DNA of 64,000 nt from Pseudomonas matsuisoli (GTDB lineage: Bacteria; Pseudomonadota; Gammaproteobacteria; Pseudomonadales; Pseudomonadaceae): the NCBI RefSeq assembly GCF_014647635.1, contig NZ_BMPO01000010.1, forward strand, positions 79,760-143,759. The letters are read 5' to 3'. Shown here piece after piece: positions 39,645 to 51,201 of the stretch. Position numbers and translations under genes: made by a program. A model generated the notes under the pieces. The model made no database searches, was not told the DNA's origin, and saw nothing but the letters and a program-made list of their open reading frames with translations. How positions within the stretch are numbered: position 1 is the stretch's first letter; the number at the start of each line of letters is the position of its first letter.

Positions 39645-40562
39645 ATGACGACAAAAGCTTCTCTCTCCACAACCGCGTCCGAACCGACGCTCTACTACCC
39701 TTCGCCACTGCGTGAATTCTGGACCGCGTTCAGCCGCAACAAAGGCGCACTTGCCGGCTTTCTGTACATGCTGGTCCTCGCCTTTTGCGCCTTGTTCGCT
39801 CCCTGGGTCGCCCCCTTCGATCCCAGCGAGCAGTTTCGCGACAACCTCCTCACGCCACCCGCGTGGCTCGAGGGCGGTACGACGCAGTTCCTACTAGGCA
39901 CCGACGAAGTCGGCCGCGACATGCTGTCGCGACTCATCCACGGTGCGCGCTTGTCACTGCTTATCGGTCTGGCTTCGGTGGTGTTCTCGCTGATCCCTGG
40001 GATCCTGCTCGGCCTGCTCGCTGGCTTCTCACCGACACGCCTGGGGCCGCCCATCATGCGCATGATGGATGTCATGCTCGCCCTGCCTTCGCTGCTCCTG
40101 GCCGTGGCGATCGTCGCCATCTTGGGCCCTGGCCTGATCAACACGATTTTCGCCATCGCCATCGTCTCGCTGCCCTCCTACGTGCGCCTGACCCGCGCCG
40201 CAGTGATGACCGAATTGAACCGCGACTACGTGACCGCTTCGCGCATCGCCGGTGCCGGCACCCTGCGCCTGATGTTCATCAGCGTTCTGCCGAACTGCAT
40301 GGCCCCGCTGATCGTCCAGGCGACGCTGAGCTTCTCGTCGGCCATCCTGGATGCGGCGGCGCTTGGATTTCTTGGCTTGGGTGTCCAACCGCCGACACCT
40401 GAGTGGGGCACCATGCTCGCCTCCGCACGAGACTACATCGAACGTGCATGGTGGGTTGTCTCGCTGCCTGGACTTGCGATCCTGCTGAGCGTGTTGGCCA
40501 TCAACCTCATGGGCGACGGGCTGCGCGATGCGCTCGATCCACGCCTGAAGAATGCTGCGTGA
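39645..40562 (+). CDS. dppC: Dipeptide ABC transporter permease DppC
   Basis: The 305-residue permease pairs with DppB. It has the N-terminal OppC-type segment ([20 protein letters not shown]), the periplasmic [20 protein letters not shown] motif typical of DppC/OppC, and the EAA loop [21 protein letters not shown]. About six membrane helices are visible. It lies between dppB and dppD with spacings of four and ten bases. Confidence 0.95.
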   Translation: MTTKASLSTTASEPTLYYPSPLREFWTAFSRNKGALAGFLYMLVLAFCALFAPWVAPFDPSEQFRDNLLTPPAWLEGGTTQFLLGTDEVGRDMLSRLIHGARLSLLIGLASVVFSLIPGILLGLLAGFSPTRLGPPIMRMMDVMLALPSLLLAVAIVAILGPGLINTIFAIAIVSLPSYVRLTRAAVMTELNRDYVTASRIAGAGTLRLMFISVLPNCMAPLIVQATLSFSSAILDAAALGFLGLGVQPPTPEWGTMLASARDYIERAWWVVSLPGLAILLSVLAINLMGDGLRDALDPRLKNAA

Positions 40563-40572
40563 GGACATAGAA

Positions 40573-41595
40573 ATGAGCCTGCTCGATATCCACAATCTCA
40601 ATGTTCGCTTCGGCGGGCGGGATGCGCCGCCCGTGGTCGAAGGGCTGGACCTGTCCATCGACGCCGGCGAAGTCTTGGCCATCGTCGGAGAATCCGGGTC
40701 CGGCAAATCCGTCACCATGATGGCGCTGATGGGCCTGATCGATCACCCTGGAATCGTCACTGCGGACCAGATGCAGTTTCTCGGCCACGACCTGCTGACC
40801 ATTCGCGGGCGTAAGCGCCGGCAGTTGATTGGTAAGGACATGGCGATGGTCTTTCAGGACCCGATGACGGCGCTGAACCCGGCGTACACCGTGGGTTACC
40901 AGATCGAGGAAGTCCTGCGTCAGCATCTGAATCTGAAAGGCAGCGCCGCGCGCAAACGGGCGCTCGAATTGCTGGAGCGCGTCGAAATTCCTGCGGCTGA
41001 AAGCCGCCTGGATGCCTACCCGCACCAGCTGTCCGGCGGCATGAGCCAACGTGTCGCCATCGCCATGGCGATTGCCGGCGAACCGCGCCTGCTCATCGCA
41101 GACGAGCCGACGACCGCGCTCGACGTCACCATTCAGGCGCAGATCATGGATCTGTTGTTAGCACTGCAACGCGACCAAGGCATGGCGCTGATCCTCATTA
41201 CGCACGACCTTGCCGTGGTCGCCGAGACCGCGCGCGATGTCTGCGTGATGTATGCCGGCCAGGCGGTCGAGAAGGGCCACATTCCAACGCTGTTCGATGC
41301 ACCAGCGCACCCGTACACCGAAGCGTTGCTTGCGGCCATTCCCGAGCAAGGCCAAGGCGAACGCCTGGCGACCTTGCCGGGCATCGTTCCCGGTCGCTAC
41401 GACCGTCCAACCGGCTGCCTGCTGGCACCCCGTTGCCCCTATGTCCAGAACCGCTGCCAGAAACGCCCCGCACTGGAACCCTATGACCGCGGTGCGGTGC
41501 GGTGTTTCTTCCCGCGCAACATGGCGCCGGGCGAGGCGCCCAGCGTGAGCGCTGAGCATCGGCTCGAAGTCGGAGGCCACCACTATGCCCACTGA
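40573..41595 (+). CDS. dppD: Dipeptide ABC transporter ATP-binding protein DppD
   Basis: The 340-residue ATPase has Walker [11 protein letters not shown] (about residues 36-45), Q-loop [15 protein letters not shown], signature [15 protein letters not shown], Walker [15 protein letters not shown] and switch His in [10 protein letters not shown]. The C-terminal oligopeptide-type extension has the Cys pattern of an iron-sulfur or zinc site ([16 protein letters not shown]). The ATG at 40573 (MSLLDIHN) is preferred over one seven codons upstream. Its 3' end overlaps dppF by 11 bases. Confidence 0.94.
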   Translation: MSLLDIHNLNVRFGGRDAPPVVEGLDLSIDAGEVLAIVGESGSGKSVTMMALMGLIDHPGIVTADQMQFLGHDLLTIRGRKRRQLIGKDMAMVFQDPMTALNPAYTVGYQIEEVLRQHLNLKGSAARKRALELLERVEIPAAESRLDAYPHQLSGGMSQRVAIAMAIAGEPRLLIADEPTTALDVTIQAQIMDLLLALQRDQGMALILITHDLAVVAETARDVCVMYAGQAVEKGHIPTLFDAPAHPYTEALLAAIPEQGQGERLATLPGIVPGRYDRPTGCLLAPRCPYVQNRCQKRPALEPYDRGAVRCFFPRNMAPGEAPSVSAEHRLEVGGHHYAH

Positions 41596-42598
41596 ACACT
41601 CTGCTGATCCCGTTCTCACGGCGCGCGATCTGACTCGCCATTACCACGTCTCCCGTGGGCTGTTCAAAGGCGACGCCGTGGTCCGCGCGTTGAACGGCGT
41701 TTCCTTCGAGTTGTACCCCGGTCAAACGTTGGCTGTGGTGGGTGAATCCGGCTGTGGTAAATCCACGCTCGCGCGCGCCCTCACGCTCATCGAGGAGCCC
41801 ACGTCCGGCTCGCTGCAAATCGGCGGACGCGAGGTCGCGGGCGCGAGCCGCGCCGATCGTGCGCAACTACGACGTGACGTGCAGATGGTCTTTCAGAACC
41901 CCTATGCCTCGCTCAACCCACGGCAAAAAATCGGGGATCAGCTAGCCGAGCCGCTGATCATCAATACCTCGCTGAGCCGTAGCGAGCGACGTGAGCACGT
42001 ACAAGAAATGATGCGCCAGGTGGGCCTGCGCCCCGAGCACTACCAGCGCTACCCGCACATGTTCTCCGGCGGCCAGCGCCAACGAATCGCTCTGGCGCGC
42101 GCCATGATGCTCACGCCCAAGGTACTGATCGCGGACGAGCCGACGTCGGCGCTCGACGTTTCGATCCAAGCCCAGGTGCTTAACCTGTTCAAGGACTTGC
42201 AGGAGGAGTTCGGCACGGCGTACGTGTTCATTTCCCACAACCTGGCGGTCGTACGCCATGTGGCCGATCAGGTGCTGGTGATGTATTTGGGCAAGCCTGC
42301 GGAAATGGGACCGCGCGACAAGCTGTACGAGCGGCCCTTGCATCCGTATACGCAGGCGTTGTTGTCAGCGACCCCCTCATTGCGACCCGCCCCCGACAAG
42401 CCGCGTATCAAGATTCAGGGCGAACTGCCCAACCCGCTGTCGCCGCCGTCGGGATGCGTGTTCAACACCCGCTGCCCACACGCGACCGAGCATTGCCGTC
42501 AGGAAGAACCCGCCCTGCGAGAGGTGGATGGCAGGCAAGTGGCGTGTCATTACGCAGAGCGGTTCGTGGAGGGCGGCGAAATTTCGATTGCGTCCTGA
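41585..42598 (+). CDS. dppF: Dipeptide ABC transporter ATP-binding protein DppF
   Basis: The 337-residue ATPase completes the DppBCDF importer. Walker A is [10 protein letters not shown], the Q-loop [16 protein letters not shown], the signature [15 protein letters not shown], Walker [15 protein letters not shown] and the switch His in [10 protein letters not shown]. The C-terminal oligo_HPY extension has the Cys pattern [16 protein letters not shown]. It is the last gene of the operon. The 326 bases after it contain two REPINs of family C. Confidence 0.95.
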   Translation: MPTEHSADPVLTARDLTRHYHVSRGLFKGDAVVRALNGVSFELYPGQTLAVVGESGCGKSTLARALTLIEEPTSGSLQIGGREVAGASRADRAQLRRDVQMVFQNPYASLNPRQKIGDQLAEPLIINTSLSRSERREHVQEMMRQVGLRPEHYQRYPHMFSGGQRQRIALARAMMLTPKVLIADEPTSALDVSIQAQVLNLFKDLQEEFGTAYVFISHNLAVVRHVADQVLVMYLGKPAEMGPRDKLYERPLHPYTQALLSATPSLRPAPDKPRIKIQGELPNPLSPPSGCVFNTRCPHATEHCRQEEPALREVDGRQVACHYAERFVEGGEISIAS

Positions 42599-42625
42599 GC
42601 CATTACAGGTGACCTCTCGAACGCC

Positions 42626-42882
42626 GGCGACTAAAGTCGCCCCTACAGGTTCGCACCTCGTCCAAAAGCCGCCCATTCCCGCTCTTCTGTAGGGGCGGCT
42701 TTAGCTGCGGACACTACAGGCTCGGCAGATTTCACCTGTAGCCTGTCACGCGCTAATCAGCTCTGGCCTACCCAAAGAAGCGTGTGGTCTTGCGATCGTT
42801 CGCGACTAAAGTCGCCCCTACAGGCCGCACTTTGTCCAAACGCCGCACATCCCTGCTCTTCTGTAGGGGCGGCTTTAGCCGC
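42626..42882. repeat. Two tandem REPINs, family C (CGACTAAAGTCGCCCCTACAG)
   Basis: Each unit (42626-42708 and 42801-42882) has a left arm with GCGACTAAAGTCGCCCC and a right inverse arm CTGTAGGGGCGGCTTTAG, separated by 37-38 bases that are also similar. Left arms are themselves palindromic at GCGACTAAAGTCGC. The two units are direct repeats 175 bases apart, filling the dppF-reductase gap (both genes end here, so they converge). A lone left arm is found at 56639-56660. No related transposase lies next to them. Confidence 0.85.
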
Positions 42883-42924
42883 CTGCGGTGGGCCTAACAG
42901 CGAATTTATTAGCGTTGAACGCCA

Positions 42925-45417
42925 TCAATACACGTCCCGACGATAACGCCCCTGCTCTACCAGGTCGTCGACTATCGCATCGCCGAGCACCGCTCGCAGG
43001 ACACTATCTACCCCACCCGCCATGCCATTCAGACTGCCGCATACGTAAATCGACGCACCTTCGGCGACCCAGGCACGCAATTCGTCCGCAGCGTCACGTA
43101 GTCGGTCCTGCACGTACACGCGCTCAGCCTGATCCCGAGAAAATGCCAGGTCGAGGCGCGCGAGCCCACCATCGCTTAGCCAGCCACGCACTTCGTCTTC
43201 GCAATAGAAGTCATGCGCCGCGTTTCGCTCACCAAACAGCAACCAGTTCCGCGAATGTCCGGCGGCAATGCGTGCTTTGAGCAAACTGCGTAGACCCGCG
43301 AGGCCCGTGCCGTTGCCGATCAGGATTATCGGCCGATCCCCTTCGGGAACATGGAAGCTACTGTTGCTGCGCACCCGCGCGACAAGCGCCGCATCCGGCT
43401 GTAAATGCACGGTAAGCCAACCCGAACCCAACCCGAGGCCACCGTCAGGGAAGCGCTCCTGGCGCACGATCAGCTCCAACGCACCGTCCGCCATGATGGA
43501 AGCAATGGAGTAGTCCCGCGTTCCCAAGGGGGCGAGCGCATCCAGCAAAGCCTGGGCATGCAGCCCTACGAGGTGCTCGAAAGACTGTGGCAGTTCCCTG
43601 CTCGCCAGTGCCTGGAACAGCGGCTGCTCCTGGCCATCCACGACCACTGCGGCGTCTGCGTCGAGACCATATGCCGACAGCCAACCACGCACGTGCTCGT
43701 CACCGTGCCGAGGCTGGATCTGCAAGACATCGCCCGCATTCCAGATTTCCGGGCCTTCGAGTCGAATTAGGTAGGTCGGGCCGCCCTGACTTTCAGGGTT
43801 AAGGTGAACCCGTTCGCGCAACGTCCAAAGCGAATACGCCTGCTCAAAACGAGGCACTGCAGCAGTACCGGTCAGCTGACTCAACTGTGCTTGCCAGTCA
43901 GCGATGGCTCGTGCATCGCCATTGTCGACCTCGACCGGTTCGAACAGATGGCTTGCGCCTTCGCGGGTCAACCAACGGTTCACCTTTCGAGCGAATTCGC
44001 AGAACTGCTCGTATTGCCGATCGCCCAACCCGAGCACGGAAAACTGGAGCTTATCGAGCCCTAAAGCCTGTCCCAGCAGACGTCGTTCGAACGAGCGTGC
44101 ACTGTCAGGCGCCTCGCCGTCGCCAAACGTACTGATGACGAAGAGTGCTTTATCCGCCTTTCGCAGCGCGTGTTCATCCAGCTGTGCCAGCGGCCTTACC
44201 TGAACCGGAAAACCCGCCGCCTGGAGCTGGCCCGCCGTCATCCAGGCTAACTGCTCCGCAAGGCCACTCTGGCTGGCAAAACCAATCAACCAACCCTCCT
44301 TCGCCTCCTTACCTGCCAACTCGCGGTTCTCGCGAATGCCCTTTTTCTTGCGCCGGCGGTCCAGATACAGGAGCCATCCCGTGACGAAGAAGATCGGCAT
44401 GGAAAGGCTGGCGAGCATCATCAACACCCGTCCGATCACGCCGAAGTACTCACCGGTGTGCAGCGCGTAGACGCTGGCCAGCATCTGCTCGCCGAAGGCT
44501 TTATCGGCATAGCGTTCGTGGCGAACCATCTCCCCTGTTTTGGCATCCAGATCGACACGATCGAAGGCCCGCGCATGCGCCGCATCTTTCAATCGATAGC
44601 TGATCGTCAGCGGCTGACCCGCTGGCGAAGGCCGAATGCTCCAGGCCGCCAGTTCAGGCCCGGCAATTTCCTGCAAACGTCGCCAGACCATGGCGTAATC
44701 CGGTGCCTCCGTCATGCCTGCTCCACGGGGTAGGCGCTGTTCCGCTGCTTCGCCACTCAACAGGCGCGTCGCGCCTTGGCGATACCAGTCATAGGACCAG
44801 AACAGTCCGGTCAGGCCGGCCAGGAGATAGAACACGAGGCACCAGGTGCCGGCGATGGCATGTAGGTCCCAGTTGAACGCGCGGCCCTTCTTCGACCAGT
44901 CGAAGGTGAGCCAGGTACGCCAGCTCAAAGCCCGGCGTGGCCAGCGCAAGTAAAGGCCCGACAAGCAGAAAAAGATCAACATCAGGGTGCAGGCCCCGGT
45001 GATCTGCCGACCGGTCTGGCCCATTGCAAGAAAGCGGTGCAGTTGCAGCACGAAGCTGAAAAAGCCCTCGCCCGCCGGCTCGCCAAGCAGCTGGCCGGTA
45101 TATGGGTCGAAGTAACGCATCGGTCCGCGACGTTCGCCCGGCGGAGGCTGGAAGAATACGCGCGAGGCGCCACCTTCATGGTTGACGATCAACGAGCTGA
45201 CCGTTTTGCCGAAATCATGCTCCAGCCTTCCGACGAGTACTGGCGCAGGCAGCACGCCTTCCGGCTTGGCCTCGACTTGCAATACCTGCGGGTTGATGAG
45301 TTCGAGGATTTCTTCCTGAAAGGTGTAGAGCGCGCCGGTAATGCCCATCAGCGACAGCACAAGGCCTGCGGTGATGCCGAACAACCAGTGCAGTTGGAAC
45401 ATGACCTTTTTGAACAC
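42925..45417 (-). CDS. Membrane PepSY / flavodoxin / CysJ-type reductase fusion (PiuB-like)
   Basis: The 830-residue protein fuses three parts. Residues about 1-365 form a PepSY-TM region with four helices and several His (LHWLFGITAGLVL, LHRFLAMGQTG, DLHAIAGTWCLVFY, YALHTGEYFG), likely to hold haem. Residues about 378-520 are a flavodoxin (IGFASQSGLAEQLA, STFGDGEAPDSAR, GLGDRQYEQFCE). Residues about 530-830 are an FAD/NADPH reductase (RDYSIAS, IGNGTGLAGLRSLL, the terminal RYRRDVY). It resembles P. aeruginosa PiuB, an iron-regulated reductase, so ferric reduction is likely. The GTG at 45417 is chosen (GAGG upstream); ATG 45402 is an alternative. No siderophore receptor gene is adjacent. Confidence 0.85.
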   Translation of the reverse strand: MFKKVMFQLHWLFGITAGLVLSLMGITGALYTFQEEILELINPQVLQVEAKPEGVLPAPVLVGRLEHDFGKTVSSLIVNHEGGASRVFFQPPPGERRGPMRYFDPYTGQLLGEPAGEGFFSFVLQLHRFLAMGQTGRQITGACTLMLIFFCLSGLYLRWPRRALSWRTWLTFDWSKKGRAFNWDLHAIAGTWCLVFYLLAGLTGLFWSYDWYRQGATRLLSGEAAEQRLPRGAGMTEAPDYAMVWRRLQEIAGPELAAWSIRPSPAGQPLTISYRLKDAAHARAFDRVDLDAKTGEMVRHERYADKAFGEQMLASVYALHTGEYFGVIGRVLMMLASLSMPIFFVTGWLLYLDRRRKKKGIRENRELAGKEAKEGWLIGFASQSGLAEQLAWMTAGQLQAAGFPVQVRPLAQLDEHALRKADKALFVISTFGDGEAPDSARSFERRLLGQALGLDKLQFSVLGLGDRQYEQFCEFARKVNRWLTREGASHLFEPVEVDNGDARAIADWQAQLSQLTGTAAVPRFEQAYSLWTLRERVHLNPESQGGPTYLIRLEGPEIWNAGDVLQIQPRHGDEHVRGWLSAYGLDADAAVVVDGQEQPLFQALASRELPQSFEHLVGLHAQALLDALAPLGTRDYSIASIMADGALELIVRQERFPDGGLGLGSGWLTVHLQPDAALVARVRSNSSFHVPEGDRPIILIGNGTGLAGLRSLLKARIAAGHSRNWLLFGERNAAHDFYCEDEVRGWLSDGGLARLDLAFSRDQAERVYVQDRLRDAADELRAWVAEGASIYVCGSLNGMAGGVDSVLRAVLGDAIVDDLVEQGRYRRDVY

Positions 45418-45563
45418 GGCGCAGCACCTCGCCCAATCGGCTCGCCGATGGGTCCATGTGTTATTGGATTTCCAAGGCGCCGGATTCTAGTTGAGAACGA
45501 GTCGCACCTATAGTCCAAAATGCGTGCTTTTACCGATTATTTACGAATGGTGCCCTGCTTTTT

Positions 45564-45665
45564 GTAGGAGCCAGCCGGGCTGCGATCAGCTTGCTGGCGA
45601 TCGCGCTCCGTCAAACGACACCGCATCGCCGGTTAGATCTGGATCGCCAGCAAGCTGGCTCCTAC
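45564..45665. repeat. REPIN, family B (GTAGGAGCCAGC...GATCGC)
   Basis: The left arm (45564-45604, starting GTAGGAGCCAGCCGGGCTGC and continuing to GGCGATCGC) faces the right inverse arm (45642-45665, ending GCTGGCTCCTAC). The same element brackets the RAYT gene at 50726, so that transposase probably acts on this family. It lies between the starts and ends of the reductase and speC genes in the 313-base gap. Confidence 0.85.
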
Positions 45666-45690
45666 AGGGGGTCTTTCGTCCGCCATCACG

Positions 45691-45716
45691 AAAAAAGGCC
45701 CGCAAGCGGGCCTTTT
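45691..45716 (-). terminator. Rho-independent terminator of speC
   Basis: On the minus strand a GGCCCGC, TT, GCGGGCC stem is followed by six T. It starts about 15 bases after the speC stop. The plus-strand side also has four T, so it could act in both directions. Confidence 0.9.
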
Positions 45717-45730
45717 CCAGAGTCAACGCG

Positions 45731-46894
45731 TCAGACGTAGAACGACTTCAGCGGTGGGAAACCGTTGAATTCAACCGCGCTGTAGCTCGTGGTGTAGGCG
45801 CCGGTCGAGAACCAGTACAGGCGATCGCCACTAGAGAGGTTCAGGGGCAGGCCGTACTTATAGTGTTCGTACATGATGTCAGCGCTGTCGCAGGTCGGGC
45901 CGGCGATGACAACCTCTTCCATCTCGCCCTTCTTCTCTGTCCAAATCGGGAACTTGATGGACTCGTCCATGGTTTCGATCAGGCCACTGAATTTACCCAC
46001 GTCGGTGTAGACCCAACGCTCGACCGCTGTGCGGGACTTGCGCGCCACCAGTACGACTTCACTGACCAGGATGCCAGCATTGGCAATCAGCGAACGGCCC
46101 GGTTCGAGGATGATTTCCGGCATTTCATCGCCGAAGTCTTCCTGCAGGAAGCGAGTGATTTCCTCAGCGTAGGTTTTCAGATCGTTCGTACGCTGGATGT
46201 AGTTGGCAGGAAAACCGCCGCCCATGTTGATCATCTTCAGCGTGATGCCGTCCTCTTCCTTCAACCGCTGGAAGATGAACTTGACCTTGGCGATGGCCGC
46301 GTCCCAAACGTCGATGTCGCGCTGCTGCGAACCGACGTGGAACGAAATGCCATAAGGATCGAGACCGAGCTGCTTGGCGAGGATCAGCAGGTCCAGCGCC
46401 ATGTCCGGGTTGCAGCCGAATTTGCGCGACAGCGGCCAGTCCGCGGAAGTGGAACCCTCGGTGAGGATACGCACGTACACCTTGGCACCCGGTGCTGCCT
46501 TGGCAATGTTGCGCAAGTCCGCTTCGGAGTCAGTGGCAAACAGACGCACGCCCTTCTCGAAGAAGTAGCGCACGTCGCGCGCCTTCTTGATGGTGTTGCC
46601 GTAACTGATGCGCTCGGGACCGACACCAGCGCTCATGACTTTGTCTAGCTCATAGATTGAGGCGATGTCGAAGTTCGAGCCTTTGTCGCGCAACAACTCG
46701 GTGATCTCGATCGCCGGGTTGGCCTTCACCGCGTAGTAGATCTTGGCGAACGGGAAGCTTGTGACCAAATCGTCGTAAGCCTGCGAGATGGTGGCGGTGT
46801 CGATAACGACGAATGGGGTTTCCTGCTCGTCAGCGAACGCTTTCAGCTTATTGAAGGTGGCGCGGGGGTAATAGTCTTCGATCTTGATCGACAT
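45731..46894 (-). CDS. speC: Ornithine decarboxylase SpeC (eukaryotic-type fold)
   Basis: This PLP enzyme converts ornithine to putrescine. The 387-residue length and sequence match the alanine-racemase-fold (group IV) ODC of pseudomonads rather than the large aspartate-aminotransferase-fold ODC of E. coli. The PLP Lys is in IYYAVKANPAIEI (about residue 54), the phosphate-binding Gly loop in MINMGGGFPANY and EPGRSLIANAG, and the active-site Cys in AGPTCDSADIMYE. The ATG at 46894 (MSIKIEDYYPR) is used; four extra upstream codons lack support. A likely promoter lies about 250 bases upstream, so the leader is long. Confidence 0.95.
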   Translation of the reverse strand: MSIKIEDYYPRATFNKLKAFADEQETPFVVIDTATISQAYDDLVTSFPFAKIYYAVKANPAIEITELLRDKGSNFDIASIYELDKVMSAGVGPERISYGNTIKKARDVRYFFEKGVRLFATDSEADLRNIAKAAPGAKVYVRILTEGSTSADWPLSRKFGCNPDMALDLLILAKQLGLDPYGISFHVGSQQRDIDVWDAAIAKVKFIFQRLKEEDGITLKMINMGGGFPANYIQRTNDLKTYAEEITRFLQEDFGDEMPEIILEPGRSLIANAGILVSEVVLVARKSRTAVERWVYTDVGKFSGLIETMDESIKFPIWTEKKGEMEEVVIAGPTCDSADIMYEHYKYGLPLNLSSGDRLYWFSTGAYTTSYSAVEFNGFPPLKSFYV

Positions 46895-47273
46895 GCTGGG
46901 CTCCAAATGGCGGAACGGAAAAGGTCGGCATGCAAGGCCGGTGGCAATGGGAACAGCCTGTTGGGAACGCGCGTACAGGACGCGACTCCATTTCCCACCG
47001 AACGCCCGATCAGTTTCCCCATTTTGGTTCGCCTACTTCCCAAGGCTTGTCGCCGAGCATCACTGATCGCAGTAGCAACCAGCGATCTCTCGTCGTCAGT
47101 ACTTGAGCCGGATGGATCGTTGCCAGCATGGGCGTTCGGGCGCGAACTTTAGGGTTTGAGCGAGGCGAGATCAATAAAAAATCCGCCGCTACGCTTTAAG
47201 CATTACCGACCCTCATGTTTAACCGACCGGCATGACCTTTTTATGTTCCCCCAACGCGGCGGGCGTCACCCGA
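46895..47273 (-). promoter_or_regulatory. speC upstream region with sigma-70-like promoter and long leader
   Basis: On the minus strand TTGATC (47169-47174), a 17-base spacer and TAAAGT (47146-47151) form a good sigma-70 promoter. Transcription from there would give a leader of about 245 bases before the speC ATG. A short inverted pair (CCTGT/ACAGG near 46951-46978) lies in it. No strong ribosome site for a leader peptide was seen. The part from 47175 to 47273, between the promoter and the end of the MFS gene, shows no further structure. Confidence 0.5.
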
Positions 47274-48704
47274 TCAATGGTTGATCCGTTCCAGCGCTAA
47301 CCCGCGGGTACGCGGCCCGAATACACCAATGGTGAACATCACCGTGAGCATGCTGATGACGATGAACACAATGACACCTGGCGTGCCGAAGCTTTCCAGG
47401 AACATGCCGATCAGAACGCTGCTGAACACCGTCGACAGTCGGCTGAACGAATAGCAGAAGCCGACCGCCCGCGCGCGGATGTGGGTCGGGAACAGCTCCG
47501 TTTGATACCCGTGATAGCTGTAGGTCAGCCAGGCATTGCTGAAGGTGATCATCACGCCGCAAAACGTGAGCCACAGCGGGTTGTCCTGGAAGGCGAAGAG
47601 CGTACCGAAGACCACCGTGCACAACGACGAACAGACGATCTGCCACTTGTTCTCGAAACGGCTGGTGAACTTCGCGCAGAACAGTGCTCCCAGCGGATAG
47701 GCCAGGGTGATGACGAAGGCATAGCCGAGGCTGTGCGTGACGCTTACGCCCTGCCCCGAGATCAATTTCGGCAACCAATTACCGAATCCAAAGAACCCGA
47801 TGGCCTGAAAGATGTTGAAGACGATCAACATGAGCGTGCGTTTGCGGTAGGTATCACTCCAGATATCGGCGAAGCGGCCTCGGCTTTGCAGCTCGAAGTG
47901 TTCTGGCTCGGGGTCAGGCAAAGGCTGGCCGGTTTCTGCCGCGACTTTCGCCTCGATCGGTCGCAATATCGCATCGGCTTCCTCGAAGCGACCATGCTGC
48001 GCCAACCAGCGGGGCGACTCGGGCAAGGCCTGACGCAGCCGCCAGACGAACAACGCGAAGATCGCGCTGAAGAACACCACCCAGCGCCAGCCCGAAATAC
48101 CCAAAGGTGCTTGCGGCACCAGCCACCAGGACAGCAACGCAACCGTTGGCACGGACGAGAACATGATGAAGAAGCCGAACGCGAAGGCCTTGCTGCGCAT
48201 GTTCTTGGGGATGATTTCCGACATGTAGGTGTCGATTGTCACCAGCTCCACCCCCAGCCCGATACCGACCAGGAAGCGCATCGCGATCACACCGATGGCG
48301 GTGCTTTGCAAGCCCATCAGGATCGTGCAGACGGTATAGCCGATCAGCGCGAAGACGAACACGTTGCGGCGGCCAAAACGGTCGGCATACGGCGTCAGCA
48401 AGCTTGCGCCGATGAACAGGCCCAAAAAGGTGGCGGCGGCGAACGAGGCTTGATCAGAGATACCGAATACGCCATCGGAACCGTTCGCGAAGATGCCATC
48501 CGCGATCAAGCCCGGACTGATGTAGGCGGTCTGGAACAGATCGTACAGTTCGAAGAACCCGCCGATGGACAGCAGCGAGACCAATATCCAGAGCGTTCTA
48601 GAGGGCGGAAGACGGTCTATTCGGGCGGAGATTTCAGCAGCGCGGGTGCCAGCGCTTGAAGGCGTCGACGCCGAAGCGGCGTCGAGTGGTGAGGCGTGGG
48701 ACAT
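47274..48704 (-). CDS. MFS transporter (sugar/aromatic-acid type)
   Basis: The 476-residue protein has 12 membrane helices. The family signature between helices 2 and 3 reads [16 protein letters not shown], and the sugar-porter-type motif [18 protein letters not shown] follows helix 6. The helix 4 segment has [21 protein letters not shown] cytosolic loop of about 70 residues separates the halves. The substrate cannot be told from sequence. It is a single gene on the minus strand, with an AT-rich region upstream, divergent from prfC. Confidence 0.85.
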   Translation of the reverse strand: MSHASPLDAASASTPSSAGTRAAEISARIDRLPPSRTLWILVSLLSIGGFFELYDLFQTAYISPGLIADGIFANGSDGVFGISDQASFAAATFLGLFIGASLLTPYADRFGRRNVFVFALIGYTVCTILMGLQSTAIGVIAMRFLVGIGLGVELVTIDTYMSEIIPKNMRSKAFAFGFFIMFSSVPTVALLSWWLVPQAPLGISGWRWVVFFSAIFALFVWRLRQALPESPRWLAQHGRFEEADAILRPIEAKVAAETGQPLPDPEPEHFELQSRGRFADIWSDTYRKRTLMLIVFNIFQAIGFFGFGNWLPKLISGQGVSVTHSLGYAFVITLAYPLGALFCAKFTSRFENKWQIVCSSLCTVVFGTLFAFQDNPLWLTFCGVMITFSNAWLTYSYHGYQTELFPTHIRARAVGFCYSFSRLSTVFSSVLIGMFLESFGTPGVIVFIVISMLTVMFTIGVFGPRTRGLALERINH

Positions 48705-48887
48705 TGTTCGGACATCCTGTTTTATTTGGTTACAGGTTACCGAAAAGCAGCTTCGTCTCGATTGTTAAATACGCGGCGCAAATCGTTTTATTGAATATAA
48801 AAACTAAGAAAAGAAGGGAATTGGATTTTTATTGCTCTGTTAGCCGACCGTGCGGTCATTCGTTGCGATACGCCAAGCACAAATCTT

Positions 48888-48908
48888 GTAGGAGCCGGCG
48901 GCTCCTAC
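48888..48908. repeat. Shortened REP palindrome, family B remnant
   Basis: GTAGGAGCC, GGC, GGCTCCTAC is a compact palindrome with the same outer ends as family B but without the AGCTTGCTGGCGATC interior. It lies in the 311-base gap between the MFS gene and prfC. The same gap has an AT-rich stretch (48780-48835) ahead of the MFS gene and a TATACT -10-like hexamer at 48972-48977 ahead of prfC. Confidence 0.6.
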
Positions 48909-49015
48909 GAAAGTCTTTACCTGCAACGTTCGCGTCAGGCCGACGGCCCACAAGCCCCTACCCTCATCCTGTATACTTCGCGACCAATTTTCGCCGCTAT
49001 CAGCCAGGTTCGCGC

Positions 49016-50599
<1,584 letters not shown>

Positions 50600-50618
50600 C
50601 GAAACGCAACGCTTTTTT

Positions 50619-50702
50619 GTAGGAGCCAGCTTGCTGGCGATCGCTTTTCCTCTGAAGATCGCTGATCGCCAGCAAGCTGATCGCAGCCCGGCTGGCTCCT
50701 AC
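50619..50702. repeat. REPIN, family B, 5' of the RAYT gene
   Basis: Left arm GTAGGAGCCAGCTTGCTGGC (50619-50638, continuing to GATCGC at 50644) and inverse right arm 50664-50702 ending CCCGGCTGGCTCCTAC. The right arm has an insertion (TGATCGCAGCCCGG) also found in the left arm of the 45564 copy. It begins 20 bases after prfC and ends 24 bases before the RAYT start. Confidence 0.9.
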
Positions 50703-50725
50703 AAGAGCTATACGAGACACATGGA

Positions 50726-51193
50726 ATGGATTCCAGCCGCTTCGCTCATCGCGGGCATGCGCTTCGTGTAGGGCGCATATCCGAGCCAGGTCGTCCCTAC
50801 CTGCTGACCGCCGTTACGCTAGACCGAAAACCGATCTTTCAGGATTGGACGCTCGCTCGTTTGGTTGTCACTGAAATGCGGCGGCTGCATGACTCCAATG
50901 ATGTTCGCTCGTTAGCGTGGATGGTGATGCCTGATCATTTGCATTGGTTGGTGCAACTGGAGTCAGCACCACTGCAACCATTAATGCAGCGTCTCAAGTC
51001 CCGAAGTGCTATCAGTATCAATAAAGTACGCGGTAACTCTGGCCGCATCTGGCAGAGAGGGTTTCATGACCGGGCACTACGACGGGAGGACGACCTGCAA
51101 GCAATGGCGCGGTATGTAGTCGCCAATCCATTGAGAGCCGGTTTGGTTCGCCATGTAGGCGACTATCCGTTGTGGGATGCGATTTGGCTATGA
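50726..51193 (+). mobile_element. REP-associated tyrosine transposase (RAYT), intact coding region
   Basis: The 155-residue product is a single Y1_Tnp (IS200-like) domain. The HUH metal motif is in VMPDHLHWLVQL (His71, His73) and the catalytic Tyr is probably Tyr130 in MARYVVANPLRAGLV. The family segments GRPYLLTAVTLDRKPIF and GRIWQRGFHDRALRR are present. No frameshift or stop interrupts it. Inverted family B REP sequences lie on both sides, the hallmark of a RAYT that spreads REPINs. Unlike IS200, such genes usually do not move themselves and are inherited vertically. Confidence 0.93.
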
Positions 51194-51201
51194 GTACAAA
51201 A

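Noticed and set aside
45485..45515. Possible Fur box (TTGAGAACGAGTCGCACC) ahead of the PepSY reductase
   Set aside because: The match to the Fur consensus is too weak to support; only the GAGAA-like part fits.
46843..47043. ORF in the speC leader as a possible leader peptide
   Set aside because: It begins at TTG or a later ATG with poor ribosome sites, overlaps the speC start in another frame, and does not resemble SpeFL-type peptides.
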